64,000 bases of DNA. It comes from Ectobius pallidus (taxonomy: Eukaryota; Arthropoda; Insecta; Blattodea; Ectobiidae). The notes beneath the pieces were generated by a model, which was not told the origin of the DNA, did no database searches, and worked only from the letters and a program-made list of their open reading frames with translations. The position numbers were made by a program, and so were the translations under genes. The stretch is taken from NCBI GenBank assembly GCA_964059195.1, contig CAXKWD010000006.1, positions 136,708,039 to 136,772,038 of the forward strand, read 5' to 3'. Shown piece after piece: positions 1 through 13,758 of the stretch; the first letter of the stretch is position 1; the number at the start of each line of letters is the position of its first letter.

Positions 1-763
1 GCCTTCAAACAATCGCAGTTTGTTTGCCTCATTGGGCAATGTCAGGACTTCATAACACGTTTCGCACCAGGATTTGTCTTGTTCTGGCTAATAAACTAAA
101 AACTGTCATATTCTATGTTAAAGTTCTGAAGTTAAATGATTATTCAGAACTTGAAAATTGACGCTAAACAGAGGCGAATTGCAATTAATTATTTTTCCAC
201 CAGTACAGAAATATTATACCTCTCAACTTCTCATTTGTGTGTTACTTTGAAATCTTGATTCCTAACCTATCCAAGGTTGACACCTGTTTCCAACTGGCAA
301 ACATGCTGTTTTTGTGAATACGGATTCCTACCTCGTATCTTCACTCCTTCACAGCCAATCTAACGAGAAACACGGAAATTAACGAGATGCCCTTACAATG
401 CTGTAAATAAGAAGATAATTACCATTCTAAGCACACAGAGAACCAGAACATCGACCTTCTTCGAAACCAGTCAATCACTGCTAAGGAAACAAAACAAGCT
501 GACAAGCCACTCAAATGTCCTCAATTAGCTGTGTTGACAATAGTATCTCGCTCATGCTCCAGGCAGATACACAAGCATCAAATGGGGCCTATGCAACGTT
601 AACCAAATATGGTGAAGGCGCTGCAGACAATAAATTGCGGTCATAAGGTTTTACTGCCAACTCGGATTTATCGCACAGGTTTACTGCACGAATTCCGTTT
701 TAGTGTTAAGATGGCCAGAATAATATACCATCGTGTACCACAAGAATTCAAAACAAATTGAAA

Positions 764-1440
764 AAAATCCCTTTAGGCAAGCCTACAGGCTGAGGTAGAT
801 TTCAAAGTGCTTTTGGTTTAATTTACTGTCGCTGCATAGCACTCTTCTTCTTTAGCCTTGGCATGACAAACCCGCAATAATAATTGCAAAAAAGAGGAAA
901 GAGCACTTTTTCAAACATTTAAATCTCGCCTTAAATGAGAGCTATCGATAAACTAATTATTGATTTGTAGAGTACTCATCAAGAGATTTTCAATGATACC
1001 CCACAAGACGTGGTTTCAAAAATTTCGAATTTCCATCCCCCCCACCCCCACTCGTACCCCCAAAACAGCCGAATCGTTGGTGTCACTGTGAACTCCATAG
1101 GGAGTACTCTAATTTATTCAAATAAAGTTTCCCTCTATACTTCATAGGGGCCGAGATATAAATGTTTTAAAATTTCAACCCCCTCCCCCAACCACCCCCT
1201 TGGGCCAATTTTGCTCATTAACGAACTTGTCCGAACTATTGGGCCTAGAAATAACATAATAAAATTTGGTTCAAATATCTTCAAAATTACGGCCGCTATC
1301 GCTATATATTTTGAACGGGCGTCGGTTTCGTACTTAGGGAAGCATGAAACGTAAAGATATGAAAGAATTTTTCGAAAATCGTGACATGGTATCCATTGCA
1401 ATAGGTAGATTTTTCTTCGAAATCTACCTAAAAACATGCA
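764..1440 (-). repeat. Dispersed repeat R1, copy A
   Basis: About 670 bases matching, in reverse complement, the stretch 51535-52330. Shared landmarks are AAATCCCTTTAGGCA at the outer end, an AGTACTCATCAAGAG block, two C-rich runs, and GGTATCCATT near the inner end. One copy has about 100 extra bases around 52080-52200. It has no coding frame of note and is probably a non-autonomous element. Confidence 0.7.
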
Positions 1441-3770
1441 GTAACACAGAAGCTTGTAGCTTTCGATTTAAAATCCACAGGCTCGTGTGTGGAGTTTAGA
1501 AGTTGGACCGGGCTTTGAGCAAACCCTTTTTCTTGGACATTTTAGCAAATTTAATTTTTTGGCATTAGCGAAGAAAAGCTCAATAAAAAAATGCATGCCT
1601 TTAAATAACAGAATTAATGGAGCAGGACAGCAATGACAATGAGGCAAAACAAATATCTCGGTATTTCCCTGTATTTACTAGTGCAGTACTGCATTCGTAA
1701 TTCGTGAAAACATTTGATCGGTATGTTGACTACGCCGAAGTAAACTGAATTCTTAGTAATATATCCCATGAATGCACATATTCTCATGTCAATAGAAAAA
1801 TTATGCTGATGTGGTTAGTACGACGACTCCTTCGGTAGCACCCACCATTCTTTATAAAAGTTATAGCCTATACAAGCTCCTCTACTATGCGCGTGAAACA
1901 TATCTATTGGAAGTTGTCAACAAGGAGGAAGAGGTAATTGAGCTGTTACTTGTTACTGTCCCTTTACATTCCAGTTACAGTGAAACCAAAATAATCGTGA
2001 CTCTTTTTCGGGGAAAAAATAATTAAATCGACAATTTAGTGAACATACTGCATAATTGTGCTTTTTTACCGAATTTTTAGCTGAAATATGATGTTAAATT
2101 ACAAATGTGACCGAAATAGGACCAGGATCATGAAAATGACCAAAATATGACCTTATATGCAAAATAAAAACGTTCCTATTACGATAGAAAATGTACAATT
2201 CATGTTTAATTTGTGTTTTCGGCGAGAATGGAGGTCAGGATAAAAATATGACATTTCATAAACATCCAAATCCTATACATTACCTACAATTGTTCAGAAA
2301 AGCGTCGACATTTCTTGCAGTTCTAGTTTTGGTTATCCTGATATTTTGTTGAAAAAACTTAATCCTATTCTTAAAAAACATGAATTTCAAGATGTTACGA
2401 TTTACTTTAGCTGAAGAGTAGGCCCATAAAAGCTTTTATTTATACTCGGAACATGAGCATAGATTCAGGGAATATGCCGCTGTGAAAACACTGTTTAATG
2501 ACAACGTAAGTTGTCAACTGAAGAAGTGATAAATATTACTCGTTACACAAATAACCTACCATAAGTCACAGCAGTTATATAATACTATAGAATTATAGTT
2601 GATTACCTTCGAAGAGTGAATTAGTGCATAGGCGTGAACGTTTTCAGTTGCAGATAATTTAGTATGCGAGAGAATTTTAAACGCTTCACGACAAGCACAG
2701 TGTATTTAGATTCTCGAGGTCCATATCTGTAAAATGTGCCCTTCATATTAAACTTCTCTGAACCTATTGGGGTGTGCAGAAGCTTTTGTAATTTAACCTA
2801 CGGGAAATGAGAGGAGCTGTATTTCTCACATACGGCGAGACCAACCAAGGTAAACCTGTGATAATGTATAGTCGAAAACTTGAGAAACGCCCAACGCATC
2901 CACACACCCAGACATAACTTCTGTTACTGCTTCCTATTTCTAGTCCGGGTCTATTATTTTCACTGGAGTAATCGTTTTAACTAATTCAAGCTACAATCAA
3001 AGCCACCTTATAAGAACATAGAAGCATTCCTTGTTGTGCGAAATAAAATCAGTTATCAGTACATAAGATGAAATTCACCTATGAAGAATCACATTTTCAG
3101 ACTAATAGCGAAAGAAACACACAAAATTGCGTTTTAAGAGACTCCTTGTTTTCCTCCGGGCGAGATTCATATGGGCATGAACACAACTTAGTTTGTAATT
3201 TACTTTGTTACATATCCGCTTACGAGACGAATTATATTTAATTGCTGACATTTGTGAATCAAGATTTAAGTGAATAAGGGAAGCCTTAGGTCAAAATACA
3301 AGCCTAAACATTATTTTCCTTATGAATCAATACAGGTGTAGTCGTGGCATCCTGCAGCATTTTAATACTCAGATAAATGTCAGTACTAGAATTCGTTTAA
3401 CTTTGTTTCTGACGAGATATTTTTAACAATAGCTACTTACATTCGTCACTGTTTACTACAGGCACACTGGATTAAAACACTGGTTTATGAAAGTATTTAT
3501 GACGCTTCTGTCGCCTTTTCTTTAATACAAATTTTACTTACGAATTTATTTACCACGTATTTCATCCATCATAGAAGTCTAATGTTAAATGCTCACTTTT
3601 TGGAACTCTATTTCTAAAAAATGTTACTTTAAAAACTGTTCAGGATTTGAAGCAAACTATGTAATATGAAAATGTTAAAGGACGCAGATTATGAAAATCA
3701 AGATTACTGCCCAAAGAATCACTGCGTCAGGGAGAATGGTTTCTCTAACCCATGGGCTGGTTTTATTCTT
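1441..3770. other. AT-rich sequence without recognised genes
   Basis: Only short chance frames. Around 2045-2160 a run of ATGTGACC/AATGACC-like words recalls the repeat motif of the element at 46118-46665, too weakly to call. Confidence 0.5.
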
Positions 3771-3783
3771 ATTTAACTACTTA

Positions 3784-3806
3784 GTCCTGTGACCGTCGCC
3801 GGTGTG
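3784..3806 (-). repeat. Fragment of SINE family 3
   Basis: CCTGTGACCGTCGCCGG matches the 3' part of the SINE at 59943-59959. Only this short piece is clear. Confidence 0.35.
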
Positions 3807-4370
3807 CTCTCTAATCAATGAATTTGGCATTCTTATACTAATACGCTAGGAGCCCATGCAAGTCCTTCCACAGCAGTGGATATTACATACTGAGACTGGG
3901 AGAGAGGAAGCATGCAGAAAGGGACCCGCGAACTGCTACCCTGCGATTTAGCCATCTGCGACTGTAACATATTCCTGATTTATCTGTTGGTATGGAAATT
4001 AGCGCCATACGGTACTTCACGGGCCTAATGATGTTAGCTAACAACCAAGAAATGATGGACCAGAGACCTACAGAAATGCTATTTTATTTATCATAATTTG
4101 AATTATGAGCGTTTTCGGATTTCTAAGAATGGATTCTTTTAGATAGCTTGAATTAAAAGTAGAATTCCTGACACAAGACATACGAAGGAAAAGTTGCACT
4201 TCATCGCACTAGTGCTACAAAATCTTGATGCCACTCCACTGGTACCAGCTACGGTATCTGTCACACGGAAAACACTCTTTTCGTTAAAAATATTTACATG
4301 TAATTATTGAATAGTCTCAGTTTGATAATAATTGAACATGTTAAATTCATTACACCATTTTGAATGTTAC

Positions 4371-4466
4371 ATTTATCATGGTGGCCCGGGCGGCTTGGGT
4401 CGCTTAAATTCTAAAAGGGGCAGGTAAAACTAAGATAAAGAAGAAGAAGAAGATTTATCATGGTGG
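4371..4466 (+). mobile_element. Tiny retroinsert with 14-bp target duplication
   Basis: The 14-mer ATTTATCATGGTGG stands at 4371-4384 and again at 4453-4466. Between them lie 68 bases beginning CCCGGGCGGCTTGGG and ending in an (AAG)n tail. A target duplication of this length plus a simple 3' tail is the mark of LINE-driven retroposition, so this is probably a strongly 5'-truncated SINE. Confidence 0.65.
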
Positions 4467-5568
4467 TCGTATAAATTTACTTACGTGGTGGCTCGACTAA
4501 CACTCGTACTTTGGCAGCAGCGTCTAGAAAACAAATAACCTTTGATTGCTTAGGTGTATACGATATGGCAGCACCAGAAGCACTGCTGGAGGCTAGTACG
4601 GGATATATACTGTATTAAAATAAAGTAATATTGATTATTTCACAAATATTACCGGCTGTCTAAAAATATGCATATACTTTTAAATGAAATATGATACATG
4701 GTGTAAAAAACTCTCTTTTGCTCGTAGGATTAATACACTCGCCCTAACAGGCTCGTTTCGCAAACATAACCTACTCGCAAAATAAAATCTCCTTTTTCAC
4801 ACTTATATCATAAATAACTACTCGTATTTACGAATAACATTTTTCTATTATTTTATAAGCATAAATCTACACATTGCATAACCTACTGCTTTATACAGCC
4901 AGCTCTAAAAGGACAGCACACACAGACAATATGATGCTTGAAAAATTGCAAATGGTTCAATATACACATGGACAATTCTGAACAATTTATATTGATAGAA
5001 ATGGAGTATCATCAAAAAAATATTATGTAAGACATTGAGTTATAGGCGTCAAAATGAACAAGGTTTGATACAGGAATAATCTGCATTCAATATCGAGGTC
5101 TGCATAATTGGAGGTCATGAGAGAAAGGGAAGGTTAGATTGGGCTTAAAGCCAAGGCAAAGGCAGGTACATGAGCGCAATCATATGGCCAATAGTAACTA
5201 TCCGAAACAAAAATGCTTCTTCTTAAGCTACAAAATCATCAGGATAATGATTTAGTTAAGAGAGCGCCCTCAATTTAATGTCATTTCGAAATAGGTTCTG
5301 GTCATCATATCTACCGGTAGCTGAACAGATCAACAGATGGAGTTAATACGTCTTCCCGGTGACTCATTAGTTGATTGAACACTCCTATTAATCGGTTTAT
5401 AAAGCAATTTGGTTTTATGTAACACAGGTTTAAGCCGAGAATTACGAATACCCACAGTAGCCTACAATATTATTTAAGTTTATGGAAACCTGGATAAATA
5501 TTTGTCAATTTGCATCCAACAAACAAAAGAAAAGTATTGCATAAATATGTTCACGTGACAAAAATACC

Positions 5569-5972
5569 GTGCGAGGTGGCCGAGATGGTAACGTCTTGGA
5601 CTCGCGCATTCGGGAGGTCCCAGGTTCAAATCCCGGGGCCGGCCAATATGACAGAGCGGGGTGGCTGAGGCGTTAGAGTTTTGGACTCGCATTCGGGAAT
5701 TCAAATCCCGAGACCGGTCAACCTGATTGTGGTTTTTCGTGGGTTTACACAGTCATTGAGGCAAATGCTGGGTTGGATTTTCATTACAACGGTCTTCTAC
5801 GCCTCGAACAGAGTTGTAGAAAATTCTGCCGTGATAGCTGCTGCTTTGAAGCCGGTGGTGAAGGAAGCTGAGGGTTCGAGTCCTGCCTCGGGCATGGGTG
5901 TTGATAATAAGGAAAAAAGAAAAACGAGAAAAAAGGAAAAACAAGGGGAGAAAAGAAAAAAGATATAAAAAA
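5569..5972 (+). mobile_element. SINE with two tandem tRNA-like heads
   Basis: Head 1 (about 5569-5643) has an A-box-like TGGCCGAGATGGT and a B-box-like GGTTCAAATCC. Head 2 (about 5653-5720) repeats the plan (GGTGGCTGAGGCGTTAG, ATTCAAATCCCGAG) after a short spacer. A shared body follows (CAACCTGATTGTGGTTTTTC, then a CTGAGGGTTCGAGTCCTGCC block that resembles a third B box), ending in an A-rich GGAAAAAAGAAAA tail. The open frame across it (5681-5968) is not a gene. Confidence 0.65.
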
Positions 5973-5974
5973 CA

Positions 5975-8900
5975 ATTTGTACGTGTCCAGCTTCTATCAT
6001 AAAATGACTATTTTTACATATGCGCGTGTTAAGCCGTGTTTGACAGCTCGCCTTCCATCTACACGACCCGGGATCGATCAGACAGGCATATGAATCTGAG
6101 AAAGGCAATATTTTCAAGTGCTTTCAGAAGCATGTTATTCTTACTAGCAGAAATAACATTCTCAGGCCCCAACTCGGGTACGAGGGTGGTGTTTTTGACA
6201 CCAGAACTAAACGTTTGTTAAAGGTAATATTTCCGAGTGCACTCAGTAGTGAAATTTACATGCCCAACAGCAGACTCGGGTTCAAAACCAGTTGAGTGAA
6301 ATTTCTGCCACAAAAGGCACGTGATTTACGATACGATGAACTCCGTAAACAAGTAGGCAAAAATATAAACTATTTTATGTCCATCTTTCCCACAGTTATT
6401 GTCAAAACAATGGGCGAAGGAAGAAGAAAATACAATCATTGCGTTTGAATCACGATGAAGGAAACTGCGTTCAGCTATTCGCCCTCCCCCATACACACAG
6501 TGAGACTTCTGGGTTTAACTGGGAATTTTATTCATCATAGGGTTCTATTAAGAATTCCTGACACACATCAACTGTTCACCATTTCAAGTACATTCTTTCG
6601 CATGATTACGAGAAATTCACTTTGCATGTTTATGTGAGAAATGGACGATTCTAATGTTTTGACAGTTTTTCTAGGTGTCCTCGAGCTTTGGTCCCGTCGC
6701 CGAAGTAAAGAAGGTTGAATCATAAGCGACAAGCCTATCATGAAACATGAAAAAATGTTATTAGAGGTAAGTTTGAGAAATACTTTCTTCCATTAAGTTA
6801 GTAGCTTCTTGCGTCATATTGTAAGCAAGTGAGCCTAAACCTTCAGGATTATTTTTAACTGAATCAGTAATGGGATTTAAGAATTAAGGTCGTTAGATTA
6901 AGTTAGTTTACAACAATACGGATATCCGACAACAAGGAACGAAGACTAAAATAATTCCAGTAGCTATCTCCTATCAACTAGCATATACTAATTATTAAGG
7001 ACAGAGCACTACTATTAGATAACCTTGTAATTGTGTTAAGGAGGAGAGAGACTTTCACCTCGGGGCATCGAACTGCTCATTGAGAAATGAGTAATCCCTA
7101 TTATGAAAGCAATCTATTTTAGATTTTCCACAAAAGGAAATTTTCCTCATTTCATACAATTATCAACTCGATGTACTTGAGAGTTCCAATTACATGAGAA
7201 ATACAGGACTGACAACTCCTAACTCCCACAATCTTCGGGTAGCATTATTTAGCGTGGGTAGAAACCCAATTTCACAAAATGTATCTTTAATAGGAAAGTT
7301 GTACGGAACCTTTACATAATTTATCAGGAGTGAACAGAACTCCAAATACAGAAACCAGAAAACGGTTAAGACATGATTATGAAAAATGACATTTTAATTT
7401 TTTCTTTTTTTTTATTGCTAAAAGAAAAACATAGGGATAAGCGGCGAAAATTGATATGAAATTGTCTACCCCAGTCAAGGGTTTAAAGAATTGTTGTTCT
7501 GTGCCTGTGGTCTGCTCAAGGTCCGCGGATCACAGAACCCCTAGCAGATTCGACCGGCGGACGATAAGACTACTTACATAGGAGATAAGAAGTTCAGAGG
7601 AAAGAATCTTCATATTTTGAAGTGTACACTGTATTCGCTATGCAGAAATGTGTCCCGAGGTAGCCTATTTAAAGCGCATTCCCTATCCTGAAACAATAAT
7701 ATTAAAGTTCGAATAGAACTTCCTCTATACACTTCGTAATATAAAAAAGTGTACTTCGTAACATAAATAAATAATACATAACTGGAAACCTTGTATCAAG
7801 GGGTGTTTCCCCCCTTGTTTGTTGGTAATGGGGATAAAAGGGGAAGTTTCCTCATCTATACCAACCTTTAATGCAATGTACCATCTGGTGTAGTTAAAAT
7901 TCCAAATGAGTAATATAGTAGTAAATATCGAAAGGGAAGTCTTGCAAAAGGGGGAAACTTGCCCACCACACAATTTTCAAGAAGGGTGATTATTCCGCAT
8001 TTTAAACGGGATTTTCGCCCATACAGTAGTTCAAAAAATTGACACCTATGAATAATTCTCGGACAAACTTGGAGTGAACCTAGTGGTCTAAACAAACGAA
8101 GCAGAAAATATAGCCTATTCTCTATTAGAGCCAGATTTCCTCAAAATTACGAAAACTCATCAGTGATAAATGTTTATATCAACGAGATATCAGGATTGAT
8201 CCACAATGAATTCCTTGAACACACATTCTAATTAGAAATTTAGCTTTATAAATCTAGAACAAGGGTTAACTGTTTCGGTCACCGAAGACCTTCAAAAAAC
8301 AAAGCCAAGTTTCAAAGCTCGGTTGCTCTAACGAGATAAAAACAACTCATTTTGACCCCATTTGAACAGCTGCTTCAGCAATGCAAGGTCGCACACAGGG
8401 AAGAAATGTAGTAGGATATTTCAACTAATACTGCACTGGAATGGTTTGAAATTTAAAAAACACGAGATTTTAAAGCTACAATGTTTCCTGGCTCAAGTAT
8501 TTATCCGATAAGATACTAAGTAATGCTTTCGTTCTCAGTCCCAGCAAAGGCCGTTATAGCTGCTGTCAAATAAATCTCTATCTATAGCTGAAGTGTCGCA
8601 CAGCTACTTAAGTGACTGAGTTTTACGTGTCAACTTTGCATTGAGCAATCTCCTCACACATGCGATTCCAAATGCCCATCAATTTATCTTTCTCCTCAAG
8701 GTTAAGTGAAGACAAATAGATTACAATCCAATCTCTTGTAAAGGAATCGATAAACATGGCCAATTAATTCCGCGGCAACAAAATAGAACAGAAAATGAAA
8801 AAAAAAAACTGCGTTAAGTGAACATTAATTATTTTTTAATTTTTATGTAACGTATCCATGAGCAAGAAATAAAGATCTGATGGATTATGCAGTTCACTTC

Positions 8901-9190
8901 CTGAGGAGGCAATGCTGATAGAGAGATCAATCCATCGATCACATTCGTAATTTTGGCTAGTGTCCTCTTTCAAAATATAGGACCCATTAAGGGGACGTAA
9001 GCCTACACAAACTCCCTATGAATGAACCAGCTAACACGACCGCAAAAACTCGTCAAATTGTATGAATAAAAGGTATTGTGTTTTTAAACACCGAGTTACG
9101 ATTTATATAACTTCTGACATCTCTGAAATAATTATCAGAAATGTATGCTTTAGTTGACATATTAAAATTAATACAGCTGTAATTTAACTT
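5975..9190. other. Non-coding sequence, no clear feature
   Basis: No gene or complete repeat recognised. At 6677-6769 an acceptor-like TTTTTCTAG and a donor GAG|GTAAGT bracket 93 bases with stops in all frames, so it could at most be a non-coding exon. Around 7780-8090 is a patch rich in GGGGAAA words. Confidence 0.4.
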
Positions 9191-9212
9191 TGTATATGTA
9201 TAACTATATGTA

Positions 9213-10091
9213 CAGTGTGTCCCACGCAAGAGTTGGCCAATGACGCGGGTTCCTGCGGCGCGGCGGGCACAGCTCCAACGCCCGAGCGATCGGGTGAAAT
9301 ATCTACGCTAATGAAGCCGCGATCGGTGTTACGATTTAGGTTCTCACATTTACAGTTAAAATTACAATGAAAACAAACACGTACTTCATCACAAGAGATG
9401 CTGGAAATGTTCTCCTCTTGCATCAACACAACACTGACACCTTTTTAGGAAATTTTCTTTCACGCGCATAAGTTCAGCTTCCGAGACAGAGTTCATTTCT
9501 CTTGTGATAGGCCTATGGCTTTAAGTTCTTCTAACAGTATGTGAATATTATTTATGGAGAAACTTGAAAAATAAAGTGTATAGGTCAACTTCCCGTACAT
9601 TACAAAGGAAACGGGTGAAATATCTACGCTAATAAAGCCCGCTGATGGTGTAATGGTTCAGGTTCTCACAAAGAAAAACAGATGTGATGTATCTGGCAAT
9701 ACTGATTAAAAAAAAGCATTCTGGCACTTTGTTATATCAGTTACCTCATTTTATTTTGATACAATTCGTGGATTTAGAAAAGACGAGTTCTCTCCCAACA
9801 AAAGCACGGTGTTTCTTTCTCGGAAGCTGAACTTATGCGCGTGAAAGAACATTTCTTAAAAAGGTTCCAGTGTTGTGTGGATGCAAGAGAAGAACATTTC
9901 CAACATCTCTTGTGATGAGGTATGTGGTTATTTTCATTGTAATTCAAACTGTAAATGTGAGAACATGAATCATAACACCGATCGCGGCTTCATTAGCGTA
10001 GATATTTCACCCGCTCGCTCGGGAGTTAGAGGTGTAGTCGGCGCGACGCAGAAACCCGCATGATTGGCCAACTCTTGCGTGGGACACACTG
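9213..10091. mobile_element. Long inverted-repeat (foldback) element
   Basis: Left and right ends are inverted copies about 280 bases long (9213-9490 and 9820-10091), beginning CAGTGTGTCCCACGCAAGAG. TA borders both ends (9211-9212 and 10092-10093), as for Tc1/mariner-type insertion. The flanks share a longer TATAACTAT..GTA word, so a longer duplication is possible. The similar short open frames in the two arms are mirror images of one sequence, not genes. The loop holds a third partial arm copy at 9612-9668 (CGGGTGAAATATCTACGCTA). Confidence 0.75.
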
Positions 10092-10093
10092 TA

Positions 10094-11374
10094 TAACTAT
10101 GTATATTCGCTTATCGAATGCGAGAAGAAATATACAAACATCTAACTGCATTATAGACAAGATCTTCCCTATTCTATATCAAGAATGGAATAAGCCTACA
10201 CTAATTTGTCCAGATTTGACGTATTTCCGTTACATATAGGCAGTTTAGCAAGTGACCCCGCATAAAACCGATTTTGAAGATGTTTACACGTCAATGCTTA
10301 ATAAAATTTTACAAACTACTGTTTACAGTAACTTTTTCGAAAACACTTAAATACTGACAGGATGAATATTTAGCGAGTTATCTGCATCGTTGAGAAATAA
10401 CCAGAGATTCTAGTCAAGATGTAAATAAAGGAAACGATACGAATCTGTACAAACAATTTGTGCATGAGACAATGGATACTGCAAAACAAGAGCGATAAGT
10501 GAAACATTATAGAATCGTGGAAATGTTTGAAAAGCGAGTCTTTTTAAATTTCCGCGATTCTCCAATGCATTAACGCATAAGATTAGACTACTATTTTTCT
10601 ATGATAAGGGATAATACGTACTCTTCACGTTTGACAGCTGTGGGATAAGTGCTTATGTCCATGGATACACACTAATAACTCAAAGATATCCGGTTATGAG
10701 AAACATTGAACATTATCATAGCATGTTATTACAGGCTAATCTACATAGTGCTGACAGTGGTATAATTCATTATCGGTACTTGATTTGCAAGTGTAAGCAG
10801 TTAACTTCCAGAACCCTAGGATCACGTGAAGTTAGAAGCATGTGACTGCAAAGACGAAAAATGGACATGTGGAGAATATGAACCTATTCTCAGACATTTT
10901 GTCTTGCACACCTGAATTTTATCATGTCACTTAGGCATTAGTCAATTAGAAGATTTTCGTCTTACACGCTACTTGTTCAGGGTTCGATTACCGATTACAT
11001 GTAAATCATTGTTTTCGATACCACGTTCAACTCTAGATTTAGGCTGGTGTATTGAAAGTAGCGAACGTCCTAGAGCCACGTTGATGGATTCTCCTCTCAA
11101 AGCAAGGGACAGACGGGCCAATTCGCACGAACAATCGTGAAAAGAGGCTCACAGCCTATCACTCAGTGATATTTGGTGATAATGTATAACAAAAATTTGC
11201 CCGGGGGGGGGGGTTGGAACGAAAGCACAAAACTGCTTTATAACGAGCATTACGTAAGAGTACAATTAAAGAGATCTGAACTAGTCCGCTATAGAAGATG
11301 AAACAAACTTTAGTGTTCTTTTTCCTCAGAAGAGAGAAAAATCCAATGTCAACCAGTCTTTCAGCAGTTAAGCC
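10094..11374. other. AT-rich sequence, no feature
   Basis: No coding frame or repeat recognised. A poly-G run lies at about 11202-11212. Confidence 0.5.
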
Positions 11375-11382
11375 TCTATAAG

Positions 11383-11736
11383 TAGGCTTGCCAGACGTCC
11401 CGGTTTTCAGACAAAATCCCGGTGTCCCGGCCGGTTTACTTCACGTCCCGGTAAAAATTAAATTTGATTTTCTAGATGACCAAAAAAGTCTAATAAGAGT
11501 CCTAGTCAATGAAAAGTACCTACATGTAAATATTGTTCAAATTTTTATTCCTCATTCAAAGTGTTTCTTCTTACTTAAGTAACTTTTAAATATTAACATG
11601 TTAGAAATAAAATCGACAATAAACTGCCCTCTAAAACACTCTAAAAACCCGCCAAGGCTGTGCACCCTTGAATACCCGCGACGCTGGGAGGCATTCCGGT
11701 GTCCCGGTTGAACATTTCAGAAATCTGGCAAGCCTA
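11383..11736. mobile_element. hAT-type MITE, 354 bp
   Basis: Perfect 13-bp terminal inverted repeats (TAGGCTTGCCAGA / TCTGGCAAGCCTA). They are bordered by an 8-bp duplication with one mismatch (TCTATAAG 11375-11382, TCTATAAA 11737-11744). GTCCCGGT words recur inside near both ends. Length, terminal repeats and 8-bp duplication fit a non-autonomous hAT element. Confidence 0.8.
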
Positions 11737-11837
11737 TCTATAAATGACTGGAGATGAAGTCCTATCACCCTACAGGTATTGACAGAAATTTAAACAGCAA
11801 AGCCTAACGGTTTCCGTTATTCATTTCAAAATCAACT

Positions 11838-11950
11838 AATTTAATGTAATAAATCCATGCCTCAAGTGAACTGGATCGATCGGGATAGAACAGGAATTTA
11901 ATGTAATAAATCCATGCCTCAAGTGAACTGGATCGATCGGGATAGAACAG
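11838..11950. repeat. 57-bp tandem duplication
   Basis: The unit from AATTTAATGTAATAAATCC to GGGATAGAACAG occurs at 11838-11894 and again, virtually identical, at 11895-11950. A recent slip or short segmental duplication. Confidence 0.9.
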
Positions 11951-13758
11951 CTGATCTTTACATTAACGCCAAAACGTACACCCAAGTGTTGATCGAGCAG
12001 CTGCTTACAACAATATAACTAGACCTTCAAATAATGGTGTTCTTTACTTTACAGAAGACTTATTTACGACAAATTAGACGCTTAGACAACTAAGAACACC
12101 TACTGTATCCAAAACATTGCCTTAAATATTGTAAGGTATTTTCATTATAGACTACTGGGTCTTTTTAAGAGAATGATGCGATGATTTTTCGGTTCAAATT
12201 GAGGCAGGAGATCTTTTTCCCCTTAGTCGGAGAAAGCTGTATTACTAGCCTAATTTTTTTTACTGTTGCATCAGTTGGACCATACCAACTGTGATGATGC
12301 TTTCTATTCAACCCTTCTATCATCTTTGATATCCGACAGCTTCTACATAAGTTTGTTAACACACTAAGGTGCAAAAATTAGGAAAACGGATGAGAAGAGT
12401 TAAAAGAGACTATGCTTATTATTTGGCAGTTTTCCCCCATGCCAAAGGGAATACGAGCATTCTCGCAGAATTTACAAGCTATTCCCTATATTACAAGAAC
12501 TATCAGATTTAGCTTATTCCTTATCACTATCATATTTCGGACGGCCCTCGAAAAACTTTTCAAGCCTATTTCTTCTGACAAATCTTTGTCAACTTTGCAG
12601 GATATGTGCATAAGGAATACGTCAAATTTCAGCACATCAGCTTAAAATAGTTCCCAGCATGAGAAATACTTCAATTATTCAACAGAAGTTAATATAAATG
12701 CAAGTCTCATTCATTAAATTTTTCTTTTTGAGTCTGAATTTTGGTTAATCCTGTAAAAACTACAGAAGAAATAATTACTTTTATAGTTTTAAAATTATTA
12801 TTATTTAAAATCTTTATTAAACAAAATGACAATAATTGTAATTTTATAGACAAAACGAATTTACAAAGTAATCGAAATTGTTGATTTCTATAAGAAGATG
12901 AGAATAAATAAAAAGAAACTTTAGGAATAAACATCTAAAAATGCCCATTCTCAGTTATGCAGCCGTTTAATTACAAGAAAACCACTAGTCTGTTAGCACA
13001 CCCCTTATGGCTGCTATACTCTAATAGAACTCCCGAAAGCGAGCATCTTCCTTTACTTTTTCAGTTGTCGCTCAAATGTTTTCTGGGTGGAAATCAAAAT
13101 ATAGTCATCAAATACTGCATAATGCACAATTAGGTTTTGTAATATTTTCAAGGGTTGGTACTTATTTAATTGGTAACTTGTATTCCCCGATACATATGTT
13201 CTAATTAGCACGAAGTTACGAAAATACCAAGAAATATAAAATTTGAAAAAAAAAATCAACATATTTCTTTCGTTTTCCTTCGGCCCAGATATCACAGACG
13301 GAACATTTTGACTACTCATTCCCTTGAATATCGTTACGCACTTGTAACAACTATAACGTGTTCTAACTCCAAGAAAGCAGCATGATGTATTCAAAATGTT
13401 TTACGAAAAGTGTTATAACTGCTTTATCCTACAAATATAGGAATCGGTGAGTTCCGGAACGCAGAAATGACACACGGCCAAAGGTTGAAGGGAAAAAATA
13501 ATAATATGTGGAGTATTAGAAAGCCACAATACTTAATTCGTACTTATCAACGAGTTGATTATAAAAACAAACAACACAAACTTTAAAATAGTTTGAGAAA
13601 TTATTTGGACGGCAATGAAAAAACACCTCACGTACAGAATGAGCACCGGCACACAAGCACTACGAAAATTATACACCGGCCACCACACAAATAAAAATAT
13701 TCACTGATATCTTACAAAACTCGGATAGGCATGCCCTATGAGGGATTCCAATCTTGGC
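11951..13758. other. AT-rich sequence without genes
   Basis: Only short chance frames; no repeat recognised. Confidence 0.5.

Noticed and set aside
5681..6117. Overlapping open frames on both strands
   Set aside because: They cover the SINE and its A-rich tail; no domain and no host-gene context.
6677..6769. Exon-like block with acceptor TTTTTCTAG and donor GAG|GTAAGT on plus
   Set aside because: Stops occur in all three frames; could only be non-coding, and nothing else supports it.
9184..10063. Two similar 60-80 residue proteins at opposite ends
   Set aside because: They are mirror readings of the two arms of one inverted-repeat element.
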